Below are positions 8,609 through 16,565 of a stretch of DNA of 64,000 nt, piece after piece. Every line of letters begins with the position of its first letter. The first letter of the stretch is position 1. The notes beneath the pieces are model-generated. The model was not told the origin of the DNA, searched no databases, and saw only the letters and a program-made list of their open reading frames with translations. The DNA comes from CAVPMW01 sp963706515 (GTDB lineage Bacteria > Chloroflexota > Anaerolineae > Anaerolineales > UBA4823). Position numbers and translations under genes: made by a program. The stretch spans positions 1 to 64,000 of the forward strand of contig CAVPMW010000002.1 of the NCBI GenBank assembly GCA_963706515.1. The letters run 5' to 3'.

Positions 8609-10009
8609 ATGATCGACCCACAAGCCAAACCGGCACCCTATATCAAACTTATGGCACTGGTTATATTATTAGGTTTGATCACTGCCCTGGTCACTTTTAC
8701 CTTTATAGTACTCGTCCATCGAGGCACAGATGTGGTGTGGAGAGAGGCGGCAGGATCGCTGGGTATCGATCTGCGCCTTTTTACCGTCCTCGTCTGCACT
8801 ATCGGCGGTCTGTTCGTCGGGCTGCTGGTGAAGGTTTTTGGCGATCACAGCGGGATCTTTGCGGAAATGATGCTCGAATTTGGCAAGACCGGACGCTTCG
8901 AATATCGCAACGCCCCCGGTATCGTGATCACAGCCTTCGTGTCGCTTATCTCCGGGGCGAGCCTCGGTCCCGAAGCGCCGCTGGCAGACGCCTGCGGCGG
9001 AATCGGCACGTGGCTCTCCGACCAGCTCAAGCTCAATGACCAGGAAACGCGCACAATGGGCTATTCCGGCGTCAGCGGGATGCTGGCAGCCTTCATCACA
9101 GAGCCATTCGGCGGGGCGCTCTTGGGTCTGGAATCGGCACAGGGTGGGACCAGCGGCAAGCAGACGTATTTTTGGGTGCTGTTTCCCAGCCTGCTGGCAT
9201 CGGCGGTGTCAACGGTGGTCTTCGTCTTGTTGAGCGGGACAATTCTTCGAGACGTTGTACCAGTTCCCAGACTATACTCCCCGGCTGATGGATTTGTTTT
9301 ACGCCGTGCCGCTGGGCTTGCTCGGCGGGGTGGTTGGCTTGCTTTTCATGCTTTCCCTCAGACGCTTGCAGCGGCTCTTTCAGCCGATGAAGGGGCATGT
9401 GGTGCTGCGCGGGCTGCTCGGCGGTCTGGGCATGGGGATCATCGGCGCCCTCTTACCGCTGACCTTATTCTCGGGCGAGGAGCAGATGACTGAGCTGATC
9501 GTCCCAGGCGGCGGAGATTGGCGTGGTCGATGCTGATCGTATTGGGACTAGCCAAGCTGTTTGCCACGTCCTTAGTGCTTGCCACTGGCTGGAAAGGTGG
9601 CTATATCTTTCCTATCATGTTCGCCAGCGTCGCTCTGGGTCTGGCGGTGAATCTGTTGTTTCCCGGTATTCCAGTTGCGGTCGCCGTCGCAGCGACGATG
9701 GCAGGCGCCCTTGTCGCGGCTTTGAAGGCGCCACTGTTTGCGGCACTCTTCACATTGGTACTGGTGCAGAAGGAAACCGCTGCTGTAATTGCTGTTGCTG
9801 TGGCCGTCAGCGCGTTGCTCACAGCGTTACTCGCCCTGCGTGCCGCCCGCCATGCAGCAGCCGATACAAATCTCTTCAGCCTGGTACGGCTGCTCCAGAG
9901 GTTGAGCTGGGTAAATGATGGTAAAAAGATAATTGAACACACCCCGGATATAAATATCGGGGTGTGTCAAAACGTTACCTGGCGCCCCCGAGGCGATTCG
10001 AACGCCTAA
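8609..10009 (+). CDS. ClC-family chloride channel or transporter (two frameshifts)
   Basis: Multi-pass membrane protein of the voltage-gated ClC family. The start at 8609 follows a strong GGGAGGGAATA ribosome-binding site. Conserved parts are GDHSGIFAEM in place of the usual GSGIP loop, SGASLGPEAPLADACGG (the filter region with Glu after Pro), and GWKGGYIFPIMFASVALG, matching GGxFxP. Frame corrections are needed near 9245 (FETLYQFPDYTPRL) and near 9505. The frame then runs past a hairpin at 9937-9967 and stops at 10009. Its last 27 bases are antisense to the tRNA-Arg 3' end, so the extreme C-terminus is probably not native. The 175 bases before it (8434-8608) show no gene. It could be a channel or a Cl-/H+ exchanger; the sequence alone does not decide. 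Confidence 0.88.
9937..9967 (-). terminator. Hairpin downstream of tRNA-Arg (possible terminator)
   Basis: ACACACCCCG at 9937-9946 pairs perfectly with CGGGGTGTGT at 9958-9967. Read on the minus strand it follows the tRNA by 13 bases and is followed by a T-rich stretch (complement of 9921-9936), as expected for a tRNA terminator. It lies inside the last codons of the ClC frame on the other strand. Confidence 0.55.
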
Positions 10010-10055
10010 CCGTCTGATCCGAAGTCAGATGCTCTGTCCATTGAGCTACGAGGGC
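9980..10055 (-). tRNA. tRNA-Arg (anticodon TCG), CCA encoded
   Basis: Read on the minus strand from 10055. It has a seven-pair acceptor stem GCCCTCG/CGGGGGC, a D arm GCTC/GAGC and an anticodon stem TCTGA/TCAGA around loop CTTCGGA (anticodon TCG). The T arm is AGGCG/CGCCT with loop TTCGAAT, and the discriminator is G. Bases 9982-9980 complete the 3' CCA. The 73-base body folds without mismatches apart from one T-G pair. Its 3' half is duplicated at 6467-6505. An IS1-like element starts 62 bases upstream of the tRNA. Confidence 0.96.
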
Positions 10056-10116
10056 GGTAGAGAAGATTATACTTGAAATTCTCAGGTCGGACCTCAGGAT
10101 TATCAATGCTTGGGAG

Positions 10117-10884
10117 TGGCTAAAATAGTGGGTCAAGGAAATCCTTAATATGAGCTGGATAGGCAGGGTACAGTTGCTTGTAGAGTTGTCGTCTGTTGTA
10201 GCAGTAGATAAACAAGCGCAAGGCGCATTCGAGCGCATATGGACAACGCGAAAAACATCTCGACGATCTTGCCAGACGCGCCAGGTAGTGGCGCAGCTCG
10301 GCGTTGCCAGCTTCGACCGAGTAGGTATCGGTTTTGCCTTCAGAGATTTCATATCTGCCAAAGTGATACCACAGGCGGTCATAAGCATCAAAAGCATCGC
10401 TGTAATACTGCTTGGCCTTGGGCGCATCGTCCACCAGCTCTTGAATGGCTGGCTGAGTGCGTTCCCAGACCACTTTCCAGCCCAGATAACAGCGTGTTTG
10501 CCGATCTACGATCGTGAGGATGTAGATCCTGTTTTTTTGTTGCCGATAAAGGTGAACAATTCATCCATTTCGGCAGTCTTGACTTCTTTGGGTACCGGCG
10601 CTTCAGGTAAACTGGCTGCACTGGCTTGGACCCATAACGATACTGTGCGGTGGTGAATGCCAAAATGGCGGGCGATCCGGCGCAGGTTCATGCCATCCAC
10701 GTACATCTGGACGGCTTGCTTGCGCATTTCATCCGGATAGCCATGTTGTTTCGGTTCAGGCGTGTACTTGCAGCCACAATGCATGCAGCGGATGCGTTGT
10801 GAACCAGATTCGGTCTTTCCGGCTTTGTTTTGCCGGGTTGTTTGGTGACATCGAGGACAAGTGTGCATATCCCTATTTTAGCCC
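10117..10884 (-). mobile_element. IS1-family insertion sequence
   Basis: An 11-base inverted repeat, GGCTAAAATAG at 10118-10128 and its complement at 10873-10883, bounds about 768 bp, the typical IS1 length. The interior is filled by a minus-strand IS1-type transposase whose stop codon lies inside the left repeat. No convincing 8-10 base target duplication is visible in the flanks, so the insertion may be old, or one end may have changed. The exact outer bases are uncertain by one or two positions. Confidence 0.8.
10120..10868 (-). CDS. IS1-family transposase, two frames joined at an A7 run
   Basis: The first frame (10868 down to about 10530) encodes a zinc ribbon with CPRCHQTTRQNK and CMHCGCKYTPEP, then a helix-turn-helix (LRRIARHFGIHHRTVSLWV). 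It ends shortly after FIGNKK. The -1 frame continues NRIYILTIVDRQTRCYLGWK and carries the DDE-type core, including SDAFDAYDRLWYHFG, AGNAELRHYLARLAR and a basic C-terminus. The junction is a run of seven A on the coding strand followed by C. This resembles the slippery site used by IS1-family elements to make a fused InsAB' transposase. The window also has many indel errors, so a programmed shift is plausible but not proven. About 249 residues when fused. Confidence 0.85.
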
Positions 10885-10943
10885 AGATTTATATCCACTC
10901 CGTCAATCTTTATTTGACCACCTGAAATAGAAAAGAATTCATG

Positions 10944-10988
10944 AAGGATTATTTCCTCAGGATTTTTCCTGCAGGATTTATCCTGAGG
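10944..10988. promoter_or_regulatory. Tandem palindromic operator-like repeats upstream of P450
   Basis: Two adjacent 14-base units, CAGGATTTTTCCTG (10958-10971) and CAGGATTTATCCTG (10972-10985), differ at one base. Each is itself a near or perfect palindrome. A looser third copy, AGGATTATTTCCT, lies at 10945-10957. Together they sit 67-110 bases before the P450 start. The layout suits cooperative binding by a dimeric regulator. A hairpin role is also possible because the outer arms pair (10955-10963 with 10980-10988). Confidence 0.5.
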
Positions 10989-11054
10989 GTATAATTGGGC
11001 GGTTCAGACTCGCAGGTTGGGATACGCGATTTTATTTGAGGAGAATTTGTCCGT

Positions 11055-12398
11055 ATGGCTGCGATACCCCCGGATTCAAAGCAAGACCGCGAAAACCCCC
11101 AGAAACGACTGCCTCCCAGTCCGCAAATTAACGTTCGCCAGCTGGTTCGAGATCCGCTGGCATTCTTTACTACCTTAGCTCAAGAATACAGCGATGTCGT
11201 TTGCTATCGCCCGACACCCGAGCCGGCATATTTGGTCAGCCGGCCAGATTTCATCCGCCATGTGCTGGTAGACAATAACCGAAACTACAGCAAATCTACT
11301 TATATCAACCAGATGTTCAAATCGGCGGTTGCCGATGGACTGTTAACCGCTGAAGGTGATGAGTGGCGGCAGCAGCGGAGGTTAATGCAGCCGGCGTTTC
11401 ACGCAACGCGCCTGAGCAAATTGGATGGACTGATCACCACTGCAGTTTCACGGATGCTTGAAAAGTGGGAAGCCAACCGCCTGAATGGTCAGACAATAGA
11501 TATTGCTGGAGAAATGTCGGCGCTCACCCTGACAATCACTACCCAGGCGCTGTTTGGCGTCGATATTGGCGAGGAAGCCAACCGGGTAGGAGACATAATC
11601 TTTGCAGGTGGAGATCTGCTGGCAAAACCGCGCAATTCACGTTTTCAAAATGCATTAAAAGCGATCGAAGAAGTAGTCTACCGGATTATCGATGAACGAC
11701 GGCGATCGAGCCTGGAAGGGGATGATTTGCTCTCCATGCTGATGCAGACGCGAGACGAAGAAACCGGAGCCATGCTGGATGACCGCCAGCTGCGCGATCA
11801 GGTCCTATCTTTATTACTGGCAGGTTTCGAGACGACCTCCAATGCGCTAACCTGGACATGGTATCTGCTGGCTCTCAATCCGGAAAATGCAGAGCGCCTG
11901 CACGATGAGGCGATTGAGGTCCTCGGCGAGCGTCTGCCTGATTCGCAAGATTTACCTCGCCTGACCTACACCCGGATGGTGTTCGAGGAGGCATTACGCC
12001 TCTACCCCTCGGCCTGGATCCTGGGTAGACGCGCCTTAGGCGATGATCAGCTAGGCGAGTATTTTATTCCAGCGAACAGTGTCGTAGCGATCAGCCCATA
12101 TGCTGTCCATCGCCTGCCGGCATATTGGGAGCATCCCGACCTTTTCGATCCCGAGCGATTTTCTCCCGCGCGTTCTGCCACCCGCCACAAATTTGCTTAC
12201 CTTCCATTCGGGGCTGGACCGCGGCAATGCATCGGCAATAATTTTGCACTGTTAGAGGCCCACCTGATTATTTCCATGATTGCCAGGAAATATACATTTC
12301 TATTAGAAGCGGGACAAACGATCCAACCTGAAGCGATTTTTATCCTGCGCTCGAGCGGTGAAATCCGGATGCACCTGCAAACCAGGGAGATTAATTAA
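11055..12398 (+). CDS. Cytochrome P450
   Basis: Soluble heme monooxygenase of 447 residues without a membrane anchor. The order of motifs is complete. WRQQRR of helix C is at 104-109. The oxygen-activation motif AGFETT of helix I is at 256-261. E312 and R315 form the ExxR pair, and the heme loop FGAGPRQCIG is at 385-394 with Cys392 as thiolate ligand. A GAGGAG box precedes ATG 11055. No ferredoxin or reductase gene is adjacent, so redox partners must come from elsewhere. Substrate is unknown. The neighbouring ketoacyl-ACP synthase-like gene is convergent, so it is not in the same operon. An unusual palindromic array lies in its upstream region. Confidence 0.95.
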   Translation: MAAIPPDSKQDRENPQKRLPPSPQINVRQLVRDPLAFFTTLAQEYSDVVCYRPTPEPAYLVSRPDFIRHVLVDNNRNYSKSTYINQMFKSAVADGLLTAEGDEWRQQRRLMQPAFHATRLSKLDGLITTAVSRMLEKWEANRLNGQTIDIAGEMSALTLTITTQALFGVDIGEEANRVGDIIFAGGDLLAKPRNSRFQNALKAIEEVVYRIIDERRRSSLEGDDLLSMLMQTRDEETGAMLDDRQLRDQVLSLLLAGFETTSNALTWTWYLLALNPENAERLHDEAIEVLGERLPDSQDLPRLTYTRMVFEEALRLYPSAWILGRRALGDDQLGEYFIPANSVVAISPYAVHRLPAYWEHPDLFDPERFSPARSATRHKFAYLPFGAGPRQCIGNNFALLEAHLIISMIARKYTFLLEAGQTIQPEAIFILRSSGEIRMHLQTREIN

Positions 12399-12401
12399 GC
12401 A

Positions 12402-12430
12402 GTGCGCGGGGAGGTGATCTACCCGCGCAC
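12402..12430. terminator. Bidirectional hairpin between convergent genes
   Basis: GTGCGCGGG at 12402-12410 pairs perfectly with CCCGCGCAC at 12422-12430. It lies between the convergent P450 and ketoacyl-ACP synthase-like genes. There is no clear T tract on either side, so termination is likely from position but not certain. Confidence 0.6.
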
Positions 12431-12467
12431 ATACATCTCACAAAACTCGTTTAGCAATTCACTCTGA

Positions 12468-13745
12468 TTATGTTCCACCCAATGTTACGACAAGTACATC
12501 GTAATACGTGCCAGCTCCGAAGCCATCGAACAGGACATTGTCGCCTGATTTCAACTTGGAGAGCTGGCGCAGGAATGCGATCATGGTCGAGGCCGCGCTG
12601 ACATTTCCGAAGTCACTTAATACCCATGGAAGAGAAAGTGGGATGCCTTCTTTTTCTAATTGGATTGCCATGAGGCTATTTATTTTGTAATTAGCATGGT
12701 GAACAATCGTCGTAATGATCGATTTTTGCGTGGTGCCCAGCTCCTCCATTTTTTTGCAATATGTCCGATATACCTCGCCGACAACCTGGACGCCATTTCG
12801 TACGAAAAGTTTGACCATGCCCATTAAGCCCGCCATCTCGACAGGCACATCTTCCTGGGCAGGCTCGTTCATTAATCCTGCAACCCGGATATGGTTAATA
12901 CCCGCCTGAGTAACCTCAACCAGGGATTCACCCGAGATCCTTTCACGGTGGTAGGGATAGTACATATGTACGGCTAGAACCCCGTTCTCGTCATAGACTT
13001 CGTGCGCTTTGCCCACGATCAACTTAATCGTTTTACCCGGAATCAAACCAATCACCCCAACCCCGTTTCCAAATAACTGCAGGGCGTTAATATCCTTAGA
13101 TGGGTGCAGAATGCGGCTCAGCCCCTCAATTCCCCCAATTAATACCTTCTTGCCTGCCAGCTTATCCGCCAGTCCTTTACCGATCTGGTTGAGAAAGTCC
13201 AGGTTTGGGTTCAATGCCATGTGGAGCGCTCCCACGGAGCTATCGCAAGCCTTGTGGACGCTGACTTTCATGGCGCTTTCCGGTATGCCGGCTTCCCTGG
13301 CGACTCGCTCGGTGTAATCTTCGGTTACCGGAGCGGTCATCCCCAGGAGAACAGCCTCGACTTCAGCAGGTTCCCAGCCGTTGACCTGGGCGGCCTCCCG
13401 CAGAAACTTTGCCCCAACCGCGACTTCCAAATCGATATCCTCTTCGTGGGACAAAACAGGTATGAGGTGTCTGAAATTGAATCCGAGTGACGATAGATCA
13501 ATTTGATGATCGATGCCAATCGGCTGATGCAATTCTTCACGGATAAAATCGAGCAAAGTCAGGTTATCGTAGCTATCTCCCCAGGCTCCGTAGACTCCGG
13601 CGATTCCGATCTCCGGATTGGAAACCCGCTCGATCCCCATTGGAATCCCCGGTCCGATCGGCAACTCTTCGACCTGGACTTGAGGTTGGCTGTAAAAAGG
13701 GATGTCGGCTTCTTTAGGTTTTTCTATGATCGGTATTTCACTCAT
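12468..13745 (-). CDS. 3-oxoacyl-ACP synthase III-like (thiolase-fold) protein
   Basis: Condensing enzyme of the KAS III/FabH-like superfamily, 425 residues and therefore about 100 longer than ordinary FabH. The triad is visible: Cys167 in VHKACDSSVGALHMAL, His349 with N352 in VHHANYKIN, and Asn381 in DFGNVSAAS. A C-terminal glycine-rich strand GFGAGTYYDVLVV closes the fold. The extra length is mostly an N-terminal extension (about 45 residues) and insertions before residue 100. ATG 13745 is chosen because GGAGG lies just upstream; a longer in-frame extension to 13805 has no support. No acp or fab cluster is adjacent. It may make a special lipid or polyketide starter; no specific product can be named. 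Confidence 0.87.
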   Translation of the reverse strand: MSEIPIIEKPKEADIPFYSQPQVQVEELPIGPGIPMGIERVSNPEIGIAGVYGAWGDSYDNLTLLDFIREELHQPIGIDHQIDLSSLGFNFRHLIPVLSHEEDIDLEVAVGAKFLREAAQVNGWEPAEVEAVLLGMTAPVTEDYTERVAREAGIPESAMKVSVHKACDSSVGALHMALNPNLDFLNQIGKGLADKLAGKKVLIGGIEGLSRILHPSKDINALQLFGNGVGVIGLIPGKTIKLIVGKAHEVYDENGVLAVHMYYPYHRERISGESLVEVTQAGINHIRVAGLMNEPAQEDVPVEMAGLMGMVKLFVRNGVQVVGEVYRTYCKKMEELGTTQKSIITTIVHHANYKINSLMAIQLEKEGIPLSLPWVLSDFGNVSAASTMIAFLRQLSKLKSGDNVLFDGFGAGTYYDVLVVTLGGT

Positions 13746-14058
13746 TAAATTCCTCCAAAAAAACACCCTTCCCCGGGAGTAAAACAAGAAATAACTCCTC
13801 AGCAATGAAGGATGACGATATTGCTTGTAGTTTAAGCCAGGCGCTGTTGGAGCGTTCTGATTTCAACTGCCGAGCATTTCTTCCTATTTTATATCCATTT
13901 GTGAATTTTATGTGGATCAAAATGAATAATCCTTAGCACAATTAATGGGCAGAGAAGGACTGACCTTTTACTGAATAAATTATTACCTAATCAGATATAA
14001 CCCCTCCCAGTGCTGCGGGTTGTGGTGTGCCCGGCAGATTTATGGTATCCTTGGCGGC
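13746..14058. other. Divergent intergenic region (313 bases)
   Basis: This AT-rich region separates the minus-strand KAS III-like gene from the plus-strand cysteine-cluster gene. It contains the GGAGG ribosome-binding site of the former. A possible -10 element TATCCT at 14046-14051 lies seven bases before the start of the latter, with no good -35 box. No RNA gene, repeat or open frame with family resemblance was recognised. Confidence 0.6.
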
Positions 14059-14760
14059 ATGTCTTCACTTTCACCAGAGCAGGTTGAAAATATTTACCGG
14101 AATTTCCGGGCGCCGATTGCCGAGCTTAATTGCGGTGAAAAGTGCTCGCCATATAACGAGCGAGGCGTTCCCTTCTGCTGCGATACCCACCACGTTATCC
14201 CAGCCGCTTATTTAGAAGAATGGGATTTCTTGCAGGAAAGGACCGATCTGTGGCATCGCTGGGAAGCACAGGATAAAGAGCTCCAGGCTGATTTAGAAAA
14301 GCAGCTCCCCCAGAACTCTGTACTGATCGCCTGCCTGGGTCATCAGCTGTGCCAGCGGGAATACCGCTCTATTGCCTGCCGGGCATTTCCTTTTTTCCCC
14401 TACCTGACCCGTGAAGGGGAATTTATTGGCTTGACTTATTATTGGGAGTACGAAACGCGGTGCTGGGTAATCAGCAATTTACAGGTCGTTTCGTTACAGT
14501 ATCGCGCTGAGTTTATCGCTGCTTTTGAACGCCTGTTCGAACTCATTCCAGGAGAGTTGGAAATTTACCGCTACCAAAGCTCTCGGATCCGACGAAGTTT
14601 CGCTCAGAAAGGGCGTTCTGTTCCCCTATTACACAGGAATGGTCAGGCTTATAAGATCTCCCCTCGCACAGGTCGCCAGCGGAAAATCACGCTCGAGAAG
14701 CTGCCAAAGTTTGGGCCTTATCTGGTTGCCTCGCAGCTGCCTTTTCCTGGCGAATCCTGA
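14059..14760 (+). CDS. YkgJ-family cysteine-cluster protein
   Basis: Protein of 233 residues with the pattern of the zinc- or iron-chelating YkgJ family. It has LNCGEKCSPYNERGVPFCCD near the N-terminus, then CLGHQLCQ, SIACRAFPFFPYLT and a later RCWVI. These Cys residues probably bind a metal ion or Fe-S centre; the cellular role of the family is poorly known. ATG 14059 (MSSLSPEQ) is preferred to upstream in-frame starts because the earlier codons overlap the likely promoter. No Shine-Dalgarno is visible and a -10-like TATCCT lies seven bases upstream, so it may be a leaderless message. The ABC exporter genes follow after 28 bases. Confidence 0.78.
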   Translation: MSSLSPEQVENIYRNFRAPIAELNCGEKCSPYNERGVPFCCDTHHVIPAAYLEEWDFLQERTDLWHRWEAQDKELQADLEKQLPQNSVLIACLGHQLCQREYRSIACRAFPFFPYLTREGEFIGLTYYWEYETRCWVISNLQVVSLQYRAEFIAAFERLFELIPGELEIYRYQSSRIRRSFAQKGRSVPLLHRNGQAYKISPRTGRQRKITLEKLPKFGPYLVASQLPFPGES

Positions 14761-14788
14761 CCTGCACTCGCGGGAGATCGATCACTAA

Positions 14789-16553
14789 ATGACTGCCAGA
14801 GCCATTTCAACTGAGTTCAGCCTGCCCAATCGCCGCCGCAAAAACCAGCGCAGCCCGGTGCGATGGATTATTTCGCTTGCGCTTCCATATTGGGTGCTGG
14901 TCCTGACGATGATGATCGGAGCATTTGGAAATGCTGCGCTGGCAGCTGTAATTCCGATAGTGATCGGAATGGCGTTTAATGCAATCCAACAGACACCGCC
15001 GAATACCGGATTTCTACCGGTCGCCGCTTTTTGGATCGTGGTGAGCCAAATTATTCGCGGCGGGTTGCAGTTCGTGCGAAATTTCAGCGCAGAACTGCTC
15101 GGTCAGCGCCTCGAAAGAGATATACGCGAGGAGCTGTACGTCTCGTTGCTGGGGAAGAGCATGGCTTTCCACAGTCTACAGCCGGTGGGCGATACGATGG
15201 CGCGTGCGACGAACGATGTGCGCGAGATCAACTACATGTTCAGCCCTGGGTTAAATCTGGTGGTTGGATCGGCAATTTTTTTGATTGTTCCATTGATAGT
15301 TGCTCCGCGCTATTATCCAACGCTGATCATCGTTCCAGCGGTCTATATCGTGCTGTATTTCCTCTCCTTATGGCAATACTTGCGCGAGCTCGATCCGATA
15401 ACTGAGGAAGTGCGTACCTCCTTCGGCGAAATGAATGCGCATCTGGCGGAAGCAATCGATGGAATCGAAACGGTCAAAGGCATGGCGCAAGAGGGCAGCG
15501 AGGCGCTGCGCTTTGGGAAAAATGCCCGTCGCTTCCGGGATGCCTTCGTCCGCCAGGGAGATGTTGAAGCTCGATTCCTACCGTTATTACTACTGGGTGT
15601 GGCAGAAGCAGTTGCCCTTGCCCAAGCCATGCTCCTTTACCAAAGAGGCTTGCTCAATCTCGGCGACGTGGTCGGATATTTCGGGCTGATCTTACTCTTC
15701 GGATTCCCGACTTTTATTTCCCTGTTTGCCTACTCGCAAGTATCCCTGGGGATTGCCAGCGCCAGGCGCATCCTGGAGCTCATCAACCGTGAAAACCACC
15801 TCGACCAAAACGAGCAAGGATACAACCGTCCAATGACCGGTGAAATCGAGTTTCGCCATGTATCCTTTGCTTATCCGGACGGTGAAACTGTCCTCGAGGA
15901 TATCTCCGTTCAAAGTCAAACCCGGTCAGACAGTAGCCCTGGTCGGCCAGACGGGAACGGGTAAGACGACCCTGGTCAAGCTGGTGAACCGTACTTACGA
16001 TGTGACTTCCGGGCAGGTGTTAGTGGACGGAGTGGACGTCCGCGATTGGAACCTGGAGGCTTTACGCCGGGGAATTTCGATCATCGAGCAAGATGTATTC
16101 TTATTCTCGCGCAGCCTCGCTGAAAATGTTGCTTTTGGCGCCCCAGACGCTGAACCGGAGGCAATCTTTAAGGCTGTGGATTTTGCCCAGGCAGCTGAGT
16201 TTATCGACTCATTTCAAGAGGGTTTGGATACAGTCGTCGGCGAGCGCGGGGTTACCCTTTCCGGTGGGCAGCGCCAGCGGATTGCCCTGGCCAGGGCGTT
16301 TCTAACGGATCCGCGGATCTTGATTTTGGATGATTCAACCAGTGCGATAGACAGCGCGACAGAGGACAAAATCCAGCGAGCAATTTTTACTGCGGCACGC
16401 GGTCGCACTTCGCTGATTATCACTCACCGCCTATCACAGATCCGCTGGGCGGATTTGATCCTGGTATTCCGCCAGGGAAAATTGGTCGCCTCAGGGTCGC
16501 ATGAGCAATTGCTGCAGACCTCGGAAGCTTACCGGCGCATATTTAGTGAATAA
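14789..16553 (+). CDS. ABC exporter half-transporter, degenerate-site subunit (one frameshift)
   Basis: Type I (TM287/BmrC-like) exporter of about 587 residues, with a six-helix membrane domain (about residues 30-330) fused to a nucleotide-binding domain. Walker A GQTGTGKTT is near residue 387, the signature is LSGGQRQR, and Walker B is ILILDDSTSAID. The catalytic Glu after Walker B is replaced by Asp, so this subunit contributes the weak ATP site of a heterodimer. A one-base correction near 15905 joins VLEDIS to the frame VKPGQTVALVGQTG. The second half-transporter begins 12 bases after the stop, so the pair forms one operon and one complex. The exported compound is unknown. Confidence 0.92.
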
Positions 16554-16565
16554 CCGGGCAGATTA

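Larger units (their letters stand above)
6467..9982. mobile_element. Putative small tRNA-Arg-integrated island carrying SulP and ClC genes
   Basis: The segment is bounded by a tRNA-Arg 3' fragment on the left and the complete tRNA-Arg on the right, the arrangement left by site-specific integration into a tRNA 3' end. It holds two anion-transport genes. The SulP part is visibly more GC-rich (G/C in most third positions) than the flanking murE, UbiB and P450 genes. No integrase gene is visible in the 3.5 kb. It may therefore be a remnant, a non-autonomous element, or an old duplication of the tRNA end. The boundaries are direct observations; the integration history is inference. Confidence 0.55.

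Noticed and set aside
10100..10900. Target-site duplication flanking the IS1-like element
   Set aside because: No matching 8-10 base direct repeat could be found on the two sides.
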